Source: an uncultured Collinsella sp. | GTDB lineage: Bacteria; Actinomycetota; Coriobacteriia; Coriobacteriales; Coriobacteriaceae | Reading direction: 5' to 3' | DNA: 33,923 nt | Assembly (NCBI GenBank): GCA_959601045.1 | Contig: CAUGNZ010000027.1 | Coordinates: 1-33,923 of the forward strand | Shown here: positions 14,056 through 22,157 of the stretch, piece after piece | Layout of the letters: every line of letters starts with the position of its first letter | How positions within the stretch are numbered: the stretch's first letter is position 1 | The notes under the pieces: model-generated | Databases searched by the model: none | What the model saw: only the letters and a program-made list of their open reading frames with translations | Told to the model about the DNA's origin: nothing | Translations under genes and position numbers: made by a program

Positions 14056-16521
14056 CTATTCGTTAACGTCTTCGGTATTGTCGCGGTCACTGGCAAGCAT
14101 TGCTGCACCTGCGACCGTTGTCGCCACGGCGGCGGCAGCGAGCCCGGCGGCAATGCCGGAGCCGTCGCCCGTGTCGGCGAGTTTTCCGCCCGAGCTCTTG
14201 CCCTGGTCGCTCTTGTTGCCGCCGCCGTTCTTGTCGGCGCCGCCTGCGTTGGAACCCGTGCCGCTGCTGGTGCCGCCTGCACTGCTCGAGGCCGCTACGG
14301 TAAAGCTTGCTGCTCCATCGCTGGCGAGCGTGTAGTTCTGTGCCGCGTCGCCCAAAAGGCCTTTCGCGCGCACCCAGTACGTCCCTGCGGCAAATGTTTC
14401 GCCCTCGGCCATTGCCGTGCCCGGAGCGCCGTTCGCGTCGTGCACAAACTCGAGCTGGGCCGTGCAGGCATCGGTTTCGAGCTTGCCCTCGAGTGATGCC
14501 GCAATCTTGGCGCGCACGTCCTCGCCGGCCTTAAGGCCCTCGAGCCCCTCAAAATGGGGCGTCAGCGCGCGCGGGTCGATATCGATGGGCACGGAACCCT
14601 GCAGCCCCGTAACGGTCTCGTTGCCCAGGGCGTCGACATCCACATATTCGATGGCAAACGCATGGCCCGAAGCCGCCACGTTGAGTACGTTGCTGCTGTC
14701 GACAAGGCGGAAATGGCCCTCGCCAACGGTCTTGCCATCCTGGAGCGAGGCATCGCTCAGCGAGTCGCCGTACGTCATGCGCATGCGGGTCGGGAGGCAG
14801 CACGAAGCCGACTGCGCGTGCTTCGTATCGTAATTGTAATTGCGCTGGTAGATGCTCCGGGCCAGCGCCGCATCAACAAAGTCGGATGCGATGATGCCAA
14901 TGTGCTTGCGGCAGTCTGCCTTAGTGCTCTCAATTCCGGTGCTGTTTATATACGAGCTCTTGTACAGATGCTCGTTGACCACGCGCGCTGCGGTAAATGG
15001 GTTGTTTTGCGTGCAGCTCGTGTAGTTGATAAACCAGCAGCGCTCCGTTACCTGCACCTTTGTCCCGTCCTCGGCAGGGATATATACGAGGTTGCGCTCG
15101 AGTTCGGTCGCTGCCTTCAGGGCCATATCGACCCAGTCGATTTTACTGGACCCCGTGCAGCTGTAATGGTCTTGGGCATATACCGTTGTGCTATAGGGCT
15201 CTTTGTCGCCCGTATTGCCCGCAGCCTCAAAGCCTTGCTCGTATTTCACGAGGCACATGGACTTTCCGGAATGCGTCTTGATTTTGTCGTCCCATTCGGT
15301 GAGGTCGAGGCCCCACGTGTGGCCGTCTACGCTGTTGCCGGCGAGTTCAAATCGACGCAGCAGGACGATCTTTCCGCGCACCTCGCCCAGCGTGGGGACG
15401 TGGCTCGACGTGTAGAACAGATCGGGGTTATCGGCCATAACCTTGGCGAAGGCCGTCGTTATGCTTTCGTTGGTAGCCTCGTCGTTGCCGCGCGATGCGA
15501 GCATGATGAGCGCTTCTGACGGGTGTTCGTTCAAAAACGTTTTGAAGTACCCGATGACATCGGAGAGATGCAGAAAGTTCCCGTCTTTTTTGAGCAGGTA
15601 GAACATCCCATGGTCGATGCCAGGGTTGTCGCCCTTTCCGAGCCGGATATCAAAATAGCGGATTCCCTCGAGCAGCTGCGTTGGTATGTAGTCCTGCTGG
15701 CACTTTACAAGCGAGGTTTGGGGCTCGGTGTCGTTGTCCACACTGCAGGTGCTCGAATCGTGCGTGCCTGGGATGCTCAGCTCGTCGAGGTATTTCTTGC
15801 CATCGACGTAGCTCATCCAACATGGTCCGTCGACGTAGCTGCTATACGTGGTCCAGTCGATACTTCTAACCGTGGTATTGATCTCGCCCATGTCGTAACC
15901 GACAAGTTCGAGCTCCCAAGGAATGCTCTTCCTCTTGTGGCAGATCTTATTGTTGTCTTGGTCTTTGCCGTCCTTTTCTATGGCCAGGTAATTAATGTCT
16001 TTTTTCTCGTTTGTGCGGTCTCGGATGATGTAGGTTCCGTTTAGCTGGCGGTCGAACGCAAAAGAGCGGCTGGCCTTGCCGTCATGCTCGCCACTCCATA
16101 CGTGGATGACCTTTCCATCTTTGTCCGAGTCGCCATCGACCGACCAAATGCTGTTGCCCGTCTTCTTGTGCTCTTCGAAATTGAGCAGGGTGCGGATGGC
16201 GTACCAGTTTGTGCCGTCCGCATCGGTCAGTACATGCTCAAGGATGAGCTTGCTGGACGTGCCGTCATTAAACAGGTGGCAGACGTTGCCGATGACGTTG
16301 CCGTCTTCGTTGACGCTCGCGGTGCGAAAATAGCCCGCGGGGCGAAGGCGAATGACGAACTTGTCGAGGGTGGCCGCTGACTCGGCCGTGCCGTCCGCAA
16401 AGGCTGTCCGCGGACTAATGCCCAGCATGGCGGTTTCGGGCAGGCTTGCCAGAGGCGACAACGCTGCAAGTCCAAGGCCCAGCGTAAACGCTCGGCGACT
16501 GATGGCGTGGTGTTCGGTCAT
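14056..16521 (-). CDS. Secreted PI-PLC X-domain phosphodiesterase with LAxTG-like tail
   Basis: An 821-residue extracellular protein. A Tat-type signal (SRRAFTLGLGLAALSPL) opens it. Residues about 40-220 are a strand-rich lectin-like region. The phosphatidylinositol-specific phospholipase C X domain follows: LSIPGTHDSSTC with H254, then YFDIRLGKGDNPGIDHG with H304, the two general acid/base histidines of bacterial PI-PLC. It continues with HPSEALIMLASRG and later WFINYTSCTQNNPF. The C-terminal part has Ig-like text (VPIDIDPRALTPHFEG), a Gly/Ser/Asn linker, then LADTG and a hydrophobic helix. The final ASDRDNTEDVNE is acidic, unlike the basic tail of usual sortase substrates. RBS: GGAGGAG just before the ATG. 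A minus-strand TATAGT (16565-16570) is a possible -10. Substrate inferred from the domain only. Confidence 0.88.
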   Translation of the reverse strand: MTEHHAISRRAFTLGLGLAALSPLASLPETAMLGISPRTAFADGTAESAATLDKFVIRLRPAGYFRTASVNEDGNVIGNVCHLFNDGTSSKLILEHVLTDADGTNWYAIRTLLNFEEHKKTGNSIWSVDGDSDKDGKVIHVWSGEHDGKASRSFAFDRQLNGTYIIRDRTNEKKDINYLAIEKDGKDQDNNKICHKRKSIPWELELVGYDMGEINTTVRSIDWTTYSSYVDGPCWMSYVDGKKYLDELSIPGTHDSSTCSVDNDTEPQTSLVKCQQDYIPTQLLEGIRYFDIRLGKGDNPGIDHGMFYLLKKDGNFLHLSDVIGYFKTFLNEHPSEALIMLASRGNDEATNESITTAFAKVMADNPDLFYTSSHVPTLGEVRGKIVLLRRFELAGNSVDGHTWGLDLTEWDDKIKTHSGKSMCLVKYEQGFEAAGNTGDKEPYSTTVYAQDHYSCTGSSKIDWVDMALKAATELERNLVYIPAEDGTKVQVTERCWFINYTSCTQNNPFTAARVVNEHLYKSSYINSTGIESTKADCRKHIGIIASDFVDAALARSIYQRNYNYDTKHAQSASCCLPTRMRMTYGDSLSDASLQDGKTVGEGHFRLVDSSNVLNVAASGHAFAIEYVDVDALGNETVTGLQGSVPIDIDPRALTPHFEGLEGLKAGEDVRAKIAASLEGKLETDACTAQLEFVHDANGAPGTAMAEGETFAAGTYWVRAKGLLGDAAQNYTLASDGAASFTVAASSSAGGTSSGTGSNAGGADKNGGGNKSDQGKSSGGKLADTGDGSGIAAGLAAAAVATTVAGAAMLASDRDNTEDVNE

Positions 16522-16724
16522 AACTCCTCCATTCGCAGGGTGCGGTTATGCACTCATTTTGGTCACTATACTGCCCGGATGTTTAAAGGCGTCGGCTTAA
16601 ATTGTGTGCGCGGCGCTATAAATCGGCGGGTGGACGTGTTGGGGTGCTTGCCGTTTTCGTACCGTTGCCACATTTGGGGTGGTTTCGGCGTCCGGCATCC
16701 TGCGTTCGTCGGCTACCGGCATAA
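16522..16724. other. Intergenic region upstream of the PI-PLC gene
   Basis: This stretch holds the PI-PLC ribosome binding site and a weak promoter (TATAGT as -10 on the minus strand) close to that gene. Beyond about 16600 I see no coding pattern, repeat or RNA structure before the lipoprotein terminator. Confidence 0.4.
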
Positions 16725-16757
16725 GAAAGGAAGGGTCGGTTTACCGGCCCTCCCTTA
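16725..16757 (-). terminator. Terminator of lipoprotein gene 1
   Basis: On the minus strand AAGGGAGGGCCGGT pairs imperfectly with ACCGACCCTTCCTT and is followed by a T-rich tail. It lies about 70 bp beyond the lipoprotein stop. Confidence 0.7.
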
Positions 16758-16826
16758 GTACGAAACGCTGGGGCACCGTCGCTTGTTTGCACTGCGCCCG
16801 TGTTTCCCGCTGCGCTCGCCAGTCGC

Positions 16827-17420
16827 TTAGCGCTTGATCTCGATATCGTCGAGCTTGACGTCCATGGCCTCGGTCTTTGCCTCGGCGATGTCGTCGGCAA
16901 ATTCCAGAGACTTCATCATGGTCTCGACGGCGTCCTTGTGCTCTTCGACATTGTCGATGCGCACGTACACGCTGCCGCCGTCAACGTCGGTGAAGTACTC
17001 GGTCGTCACGCCGCCCGTGTGCGTAAAGTAGGCGCTGCGCCAGGTCTTGCCGTTGTACTTAACGGGATCGCTCTCGGTCCATCCGGAGTTGGCCTTCCAC
17101 TTTGCCTCGTAGTCAAACAGCTCGTCGGCGTTCTTGTCAGTGTCGAAGACGGGGATGAAGCGGTCGCTGGCGTGCTCGCTCTCGGTGAACTTAAACTGGG
17201 CCCTGTCGGCGGTGTCGCCGGCGACGTCGGTGATCTCGACGCCCTCGGGGACCTCGACCTTAAACCAAATGAAGTCGGTCCTCATATCCACGGCTGGCTT
17301 TTCTGCTCCGCCGCCACCGCCACTGCCGGTAGCGCCGCCGCTGCCGCCGCAGCCCACCAGGGAGACTGCGGCAAAGAGGCTTATGCAGAGGGTGAGAATC
17401 GCTAAGGCCTTCTTTTTCAT
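16827..17420 (-). CDS. Secreted lipoprotein, paralogue 1
   Basis: A 197-residue lipoprotein with a basic-hydrophobic signal peptide and lipobox SLVGC (lipidated C24), followed by a Gly/Ser linker. The mature domain starts with TDFIWFKVEVPEGVEI, a phrase shared with the next gene, and continues with RFIPVF, YNGKTW and YVRIDNVEEHKDAVETMMKS. The end is a charged helix (AEAKTEAMDVKLDDIEIKR). It resembles no enzyme I know; surface substrate binding is possible. A GAGGAGG ribosome binding site precedes the ATG. The gene lies downstream of its paralogue but each has its own terminator, so they may be separately expressed. Confidence 0.88.
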   Translation of the reverse strand: MKKKALAILTLCISLFAAVSLVGCGGSGGATGSGGGGGAEKPAVDMRTDFIWFKVEVPEGVEITDVAGDTADRAQFKFTESEHASDRFIPVFDTDKNADELFDYEAKWKANSGWTESDPVKYNGKTWRSAYFTHTGGVTTEYFTDVDGGSVYVRIDNVEEHKDAVETMMKSLEFADDIAEAKTEAMDVKLDDIEIKR

Positions 17421-17556
17421 GGTCGTGTCCTCCTCGATCTGTAACCGCCCATGGATTGCCTGCCTTTACTGTACGCGCGAGCGGCTCGTTCGGGTGGGCC
17501 ATGTGTCCCATTCTGGGGGCAGGATTTGCGCCGACAAGTGGCAATATACGCGGGCA

Positions 17557-17592
17557 CAAAAGAGGGGAGGGCCGATGTCGTCGGCCCTCCCC
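17557..17592 (-). terminator. Terminator of lipoprotein gene 2
   Basis: On the minus strand GGGGAGGGCCGA pairs perfectly with TCGGCCCTCCCC on a 5-6 nt loop, followed by TCTTTT. It lies 70 bp after the stop of the second lipoprotein gene. Confidence 0.9.
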
Positions 17593-17661
17593 GGGTTGGG
17601 CGCCCGTTGTTTTAATGGAGCGCATGTGCGCGGGTGCGCATAGGCACGTGCGGGTGCCCCG

Positions 17662-18264
17662 TTACTTGATCTCGATGCTCGAAATCTCGACTTCGCGTGC
17701 CTCGTCAACTGCTTTCTTCATGTCGTCGGGGAACTCGATGGAGTTGAGGAGTGTCTCGGCTTCTTTCTTGTGCTGGTCGAAGTTCGAGATGAGGACGTAG
17801 GCGCTTCCCGGCTCAACGTCGGTAAAAAGCATGGTTGAGATGCCGCTGTTGTCCTCGTATGTTCCGACGAGCCACGTCCTGCCGTTATACTCGACGGACC
17901 CGCCATCCTTCCACTGGAACGTATCCCCCTTCTTTTCTGCCTGGTCGGCGTGGGACTCCTCGGCCGTCAGCGCTTTTTTCCAAACGGGGATAAAGCGATC
18001 GGCCGAGGCGTTCTCGTCTTCGGGGAAGGTGAGCTGAACCCTGTCGGCATTCTTGCCGGCGGAGTCGCTTACGCCGACACCCTCGGGCATCTCGACCTTA
18101 AACCAGATAAAGTCGGTCTTCTTGGCGACGGGGGCCTTTTCCTTGCTCTCGCTCTTGGCGGTGCTGCCGCCTCCGCCCGATGCGCTCCCGCCGCAGCCGA
18201 CAAGGGCAAATGCGGCAAAGAGGGCGATGCAAAGGGAAAGAATCGATAGGGTCTTTTTCTTCAT
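17662..18264 (-). CDS. Secreted lipoprotein, paralogue 2
   Basis: A 200-residue lipoprotein paralogous to its downstream neighbour. The signal peptide MKKKTLSILSLCIALFAAFA is followed by LVGC with lipidated C24, then a Ser/Gly/Lys linker. The domain has TDFIWFKVEMPEGVGVSD, DRFIPVWKK, VEYNGRTW and YVLISNFDQHKKEAETLLNS. The ATG at 18264 is chosen rather than an upstream in-frame ATG at 18297 because AAGGAGG sits just before it and the signal peptide then begins as in the paralogue. The conserved D-F-I-W-F-K-V core and the YNG(K/R)TW motif suggest the same fold. Function unknown. Confidence 0.88.
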   Translation of the reverse strand: MKKKTLSILSLCIALFAAFALVGCGGSASGGGGSTAKSESKEKAPVAKKTDFIWFKVEMPEGVGVSDSAGKNADRVQLTFPEDENASADRFIPVWKKALTAEESHADQAEKKGDTFQWKDGGSVEYNGRTWLVGTYEDNSGISTMLFTDVEPGSAYVLISNFDQHKKEAETLLNSIEFPDDMKKAVDEAREVEISSIEIK

Positions 18265-18641
18265 GGTGGCGTCCTCCTTGTCTGCCGATGACATCACGGC
18301 GCCGCATGCTGTTGGGGTACTGATTGCGCTGGCGGCGGATGTCTCTGTGTGCTGTGCGGCTTATGCCTCCGTTCATTGCTTGTGGCCGTTGCCCGGCCGT
18401 GCCCCAACGGGTTCCTTACTTATAGATATGCCCCAGCTTGTGCTGCCCGGGAGTCTCGAAAGGTGGGCCATGTGTCCCATGTTTGTGTCGCTGCCGCCTA
18501 TCGTGTGCCATAGAAATCCGCGATGGCCAGCTGCGCTGACGCTCATGTGCTTATGGGCTAGACTTAGCACCATTACGTGATCGATGCGGTCGGTCGGCGG
18601 TTGCCACCCGACCGATGTATATGACTTGAAGGTGCATGTGC
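18265..18641. other. Divergent intergenic region with a 5'-UTR hairpin
   Basis: The region between the second lipoprotein gene and the folate pair. I find no gene. Just before the folate pair CGGTCGG (18591-18597) pairs with CCGACCG (18608-18614) in a hairpin ending about 15 nt before the ribosome binding site. It could be a leader structure, but no known riboswitch is recognisable. Confidence 0.35.
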
Positions 18642-19274
18642 ATGAGCCAAGAGATGATGGACAAGACCTGCCGCGGGTTTGCCGAGGCGCTGGCCGCGCG
18701 CGAGCCGGTTCCCGGCGGTGGCAGCGCGAGCGCCTTTGTGGGCGCGCTGGGCGCCTCGCTGTGCGGAATGGTTGCCCGCTACGGTGCGACCAATCCCGCG
18801 CTTGCTGATCGTGCGGATGACCTGACGCGTGCGTTTGTCCATGCTGATGAGCTGGCCCAGGAGCTTGTCGAGTTGGTTGCCGAGGACGTTCGTGCCTATG
18901 GGCAGGTGTCCGCGGCGTACGGTATTCCGCGTGACGATCCGGCTCGAGCGACCGCGATTCAGGATGCGCTGCATGTGGCCGCTATGCCGCCGTATCGCAT
19001 TATGGATGCCTGCGGGCGTGCGCTGGCGCTGCTCGAGGACATGGCCGACAAGGGTTCGCGTCAGCTGCTGTCCGATGTGGCGTGCGGCGCCGTGTTCTGC
19101 CGTTCCGCTATGCAGGGCGCGAGCTTGACGCTCTTTGCCAACACCACGTCTATGAAGGACCGGGCGCGCGCCGAGGAGCTCGAGACCGCGTGCGATGAGC
19201 TGCTGGACACGTGGTTGCCGCGCGCCGATGCGCTGGCGCGCCGCGCCGCCGACGCTGCAAGGAAGAGGGGATAG
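18642..19274 (+). CDS. fchA: Cyclodeaminase/cyclohydrolase (FTCD_C) family protein, FchA-like
   Basis: A 210-residue all-helical cytosolic protein of the family that covers formiminotetrahydrofolate cyclodeaminase and the stand-alone methenyl-THF cyclohydrolase FchA. The signature PVPGGGSASAFVGALGASLCG (N-terminal glycine-rich folate site) is clear, followed by helices typical of the family (ELVAEDVRAYGQV, AAMPPYRIMDACGRALALLE). The ATG at 18642 has GAAGG 9 nt upstream; the ATG two codons earlier would be only 3 nt from it. The stop is 2 bp from the folD start, so the two are co-translated. No histidine-degradation genes are nearby, which favours cyclohydrolase over cyclodeaminase. The symbol is a proposal from context. 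Confidence 0.85.
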   Translation: MSQEMMDKTCRGFAEALAAREPVPGGGSASAFVGALGASLCGMVARYGATNPALADRADDLTRAFVHADELAQELVELVAEDVRAYGQVSAAYGIPRDDPARATAIQDALHVAAMPPYRIMDACGRALALLEDMADKGSRQLLSDVACGAVFCRSAMQGASLTLFANTTSMKDRARAEELETACDELLDTWLPRADALARRAADAARKRG

Positions 19275-19276
19275 CC

Positions 19277-20131
19277 ATGGCTGAACTGCTGAAGGGCGCT
19301 CCCGTCGCCCGCGCGCTGACTGAGGAACTTGCTGCTCGCTGCGCAGCCCTGCGCGAGCGAGGCGTTGTTCCGACGTTGGCTATCGTGCGTGTGGGTGAAC
19401 GCGAGGAAGACCTATCCTACGAGCGCGGTGCGCTCAAGCGCTGCGAGAAGGTTGGCATTGAAGCTCGCCGCGTTTTGCTTCCCGCCGATGTTTCTCAGGT
19501 CGAGCTGTTGGCGGCCATCGAGGACATCAATGCCGACCCCGCTGTTCATGGCTGCCTTATGTTCCGCCCGCTGCCCGCCGGCCTTGATGAGGATGCGGTT
19601 GCCGCAGCGCTCGATCCTGCCAAGGACGTTGACTCCATGACGCCGGCTTCGCTGCTCACCACGCTTTCGGGGCGCGGCGAGGGTTTTGCCCCCTGCACAG
19701 CCGAAGCCGTGCTTGCTTTGCTGGATCATTACGGCGTTGAGCTGGATGGAGCTAAGGTTGCTGTGGTCGGGCGCTCGCTGGTGATCGGGCGTCCCGTAGC
19801 CGCCATGCTTACGGCGCGCAATGCGACCGTGACGACGTGCCATACGCATACGCGCGACCTTGCTGCCGAGTGCCGTGCTGCCGACATTGTGGTTGCCGCC
19901 GTTGGACGCGCGCGTACGATTGGCGTGGATGCCGTTCGCGAGGACCAGACGATCATCGATGTTGGCATTAATTGGGACGAGGCCGCTGGCAAGCTGGTGG
20001 GTGACGTCGATTCTGATGCTGCGGAGCCGGTCGTTAACGCCATCACGCCCGTGCCGGGCGGCGTGGGCGCTGTGACGACGGCGATCCTCGCCAAACACGT
20101 GATCGAAGCGGCCGAGCGTGCATCGAAATAG
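19277..20131 (+). CDS. folD: FolD-type methylenetetrahydrofolate dehydrogenase lacking cyclohydrolase residues
   Basis: A 284-residue cytosolic C1-folate enzyme. The substrate half has SYERGALKRCEKVGIEA and HGCLMFRPLPAGLD. The NADP half has VVGRSLVIGRPVAAMLTARNATVTTCH, and the end has ITPVPGGVGAVTTAIL. Compared with E. coli FolD as I recall it, Y48 and D119 are kept. The catalytic lysine (E. coli K54) is replaced by A52 and the assisting glutamine (Q98) by F96. Both are linked to the cyclohydrolase step in this family, so this enzyme is likely dehydrogenase-only. The start has GGAAGAGGGG just upstream and lies 2 bp after the fchA-like stop. The downstream MITE hairpin may serve as its terminator. 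Confidence 0.92.
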   Translation: MAELLKGAPVARALTEELAARCAALRERGVVPTLAIVRVGEREEDLSYERGALKRCEKVGIEARRVLLPADVSQVELLAAIEDINADPAVHGCLMFRPLPAGLDEDAVAAALDPAKDVDSMTPASLLTTLSGRGEGFAPCTAEAVLALLDHYGVELDGAKVAVVGRSLVIGRPVAAMLTARNATVTTCHTHTRDLAAECRAADIVVAAVGRARTIGVDAVREDQTIIDVGINWDEAAGKLVGDVDSDAAEPVVNAITPVPGGVGAVTTAILAKHVIEAAERASK

Positions 20132-20164
20132 GCGTTTTGGGCTGTTTGAGGGGTTAGTTCTATA

Positions 20165-20403
20165 CCCCGTGGACAAAAAATGCCAAATATGAGTACTGTT
20201 GCCAAGATAGTCACATATATTTTAGGTCAAATAGGCTCTCTAACGATATTTATTATCGATAGAGAGCCTATTTTATTGGACCTATGAGGAATTACATCAT
20301 CTAATTTTTGAACAAATATAGGCTTTCGACACCCATGCGTAGCAAAATTGCTGTTACTAAATTGGTGACAGTACTCATATTTGGCATATTTTGACCACAG
20401 GGG
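20165..20403. mobile_element. MITE-like element with long inverted ends
   Basis: Left end 20165-20206 (CCCCGTGGACAAAAAATGCC, then AAATATGAGTACTGTTGCC) and right end 20361-20403, reversed (CCCCTGTGGTCAAAATATGCC without its first base, then AAATATGAGTACTGTCACC), match over about 40 bp with a few changes. About 150 bp of A/T-rich DNA lies between them with a strong internal hairpin and no open reading frame. The size, ends and composition fit a non-autonomous miniature element. No target duplication is obvious. It sits between folD and the dipeptidase gene. Confidence 0.75.
20224..20283. terminator. Long hairpin inside the MITE, able to act as terminator
   Basis: AATAGGCTCTCT plus ACGATA (20229-20248) pairs with TATCGA plus AGAGAGCCTATT (20254-20273), and AGGTC/GGACCT extends the stem. 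A T run follows at 20270-20274. It could end folD transcription in the plus direction. Confidence 0.6.
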
Positions 20404-20485
20404 TTGCCAGCGCCGCGGTTTCGCCCTTTCTGCGCCGAAGCGATACACTGTTATCGTTTGATTTCTTCGCTCAAGGAGGATGCGC

Positions 20486-22009
20486 ATGCCGTGCACAACG
20501 ATTTTGGTTGGTAAGAACGCGAGCTACGACGGGTCGACGCTGGTTGCCCGCAATGAGGACTCGTCCAACGGGGTGTTTGAGCCCAAGCGCATGCGCGTGG
20601 TGCATCCCGACGAGCAGCCGCGTGTCTACACGAGCGTTCTGAGCCACCTGACCGTTGAGCTGCCCGACAATCCCATGCGCTACACGAGCGTCCCCGACGT
20701 TGTCCCGGGTCACGGCATCTGGGCCGAGGCCGGTTTCAACGAGCTCAATGTGGGCATGTCCGCAACCGAGACGCTTACCACCAACGAGCGCGTCCGCGGC
20801 GCCGATCCCCTCGTGGACTACGTGCCCGCCAAGGGCAACGAGGGCGACGAAGGCTATGTTCCGGCGCAGCCCGGCGGTTTGGGCGAGGAAGATATGGTGA
20901 CCCTGGTGCTGCCGTATGCCAAGTCTGCCCGCGACGGTGTGCGCATTCTGGGCGACCTGCTCGAGCGCTATGGCACCTACGAGAACAACGGCATCGCCTT
21001 TAGTGATGTGGACGAGATCTGGTGGCTCGAGACCATCGGCGGCCACCACTGGATTGCCAAGCGCGTGCCCGATGACGCCTATGTGACCATGCCCAACCAG
21101 CTGGGTATCGACAGCTTTGACCTGGACGATGCCGAGGGCGCTCAGGTCGGCCACATGTGCTCCGCCGACCTGCGCGCCTGGATGGCCGAGTGGCATCTGG
21201 ACCTGACGCTGGGCGTCGAGGGCGACGGTCCGGCGACGGTCTTCAACCCGCGCGAGGCCTTTGGCTCGCACAGTGACAGCGACCACGTCTACAACACGCC
21301 GCGCGCCTGGTACATGCAGCGTTGCCTCAACCCCAGCGATGTGTGGGACGGCCCCGAGGCCGACTACACGCCCGAGAGCGACGACATCCCCTGGAGCCGC
21401 GTGCCCGAGCGCAAGGTGACCCTCGAGGACATCAAGTACGTGCTTTCGAGCCACTACCAGGGCACGGAGTACGACTGCTACGGCAGCAAGGGTACGCCCG
21501 CCACACGTGGCGCCTATCGTCCCATCGGCATCAACCGCAACAGCCAGCTTGCCGTGCTGCAGCTGCGCCCCTATGCGCAGCCGGCGTATCGCGCCGTACA
21601 GTGGATGGCGTTTGGCTCCAACTCGTTTAACGCGCTCGTGCCGCTGTATGCCAACGTCGAGACCATGCCCGAGTACTATGCCGACACGCAGGCTCGCGTG
21701 ACGTCCGAGAATTTCTATTGGGCAAATCGTCTGATCGGTGCCTTGGCCGATGTCCGCTTCCATGAGTGCGGTCGCGCGGTCGAGGATTATCAGGAGAAAG
21801 TCGGTGGCATGGGCCACAAGCAGATTCACGACGTTGACGCTGCCGTTGCCGCCCTGTCCGAGGCCGAGGTACCTGCCGAGCTCGCCCGCGCCAACGAGGC
21901 ATTTGCCGAGCTCGTGCGCGTGGAGACCGATGCCCTGTTGGGCAAGGTGCTCTACACCACGAGCTGCGCCATGAAGAACTCCTTCGCGATGAACGACAAC
22001 GTAAGGTAA
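20486..22009 (+). CDS. C69-family dipeptidase
   Basis: A 507-residue Ntn-hydrolase peptidase related to lactobacillus PepD dipeptidases. The protein opens MPCTTILVGKNASYDGSTL; the cysteine becomes the N-terminal nucleophile after processing. ARNEDS follows, as in family members, with VWPG-like and GHHWIAKRVPDDAY text further on. The ATG at 20486 is chosen because AAGGAGG (20473-20479) sits 6 nt upstream; the in-frame ATG at 20480 overlaps that site. There is no signal peptide, so the enzyme is probably cytosolic and processes imported peptides. It is preceded by the MITE, which limits its promoter to about 80 bp. Confidence 0.93.
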   Translation: MPCTTILVGKNASYDGSTLVARNEDSSNGVFEPKRMRVVHPDEQPRVYTSVLSHLTVELPDNPMRYTSVPDVVPGHGIWAEAGFNELNVGMSATETLTTNERVRGADPLVDYVPAKGNEGDEGYVPAQPGGLGEEDMVTLVLPYAKSARDGVRILGDLLERYGTYENNGIAFSDVDEIWWLETIGGHHWIAKRVPDDAYVTMPNQLGIDSFDLDDAEGAQVGHMCSADLRAWMAEWHLDLTLGVEGDGPATVFNPREAFGSHSDSDHVYNTPRAWYMQRCLNPSDVWDGPEADYTPESDDIPWSRVPERKVTLEDIKYVLSSHYQGTEYDCYGSKGTPATRGAYRPIGINRNSQLAVLQLRPYAQPAYRAVQWMAFGSNSFNALVPLYANVETMPEYYADTQARVTSENFYWANRLIGALADVRFHECGRAVEDYQEKVGGMGHKQIHDVDAAVAALSEAEVPAELARANEAFAELVRVETDALLGKVLYTTSCAMKNSFAMNDNVR

Positions 22010-22027
22010 AGACAACCTTGCAACGAG

Positions 22028-22072
22028 CGAGCGGGACAAACGCCGTCAAAGGCTTTGCCCCGCTCGATTTCT
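22028..22072 (+). terminator. Terminator of the dipeptidase gene
   Basis: CGAGCGGG (22028-22035) pairs with CCCGCTCG (22059-22066), with CAAA/TTTG extending the stem inward, followed by a T-rich stretch (ATTTCTATCTT). It lies about 20 bp past the stop. Confidence 0.7.
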
Positions 22073-22157
22073 ATCTTGGCAGTAAAACGATTTTGTGTCG
22101 TTCGCCCAATCTTGGGTACAAGAAGGCCAATGCAGTTGTTCATGATTGGAGCCAACC

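Noticed and set aside
20471..22039. 522-residue minus-strand frame opposite the dipeptidase
   Set aside because: Shadow of a GC-rich gene; the plus-strand product matches family C69 with a strong ribosome binding site.
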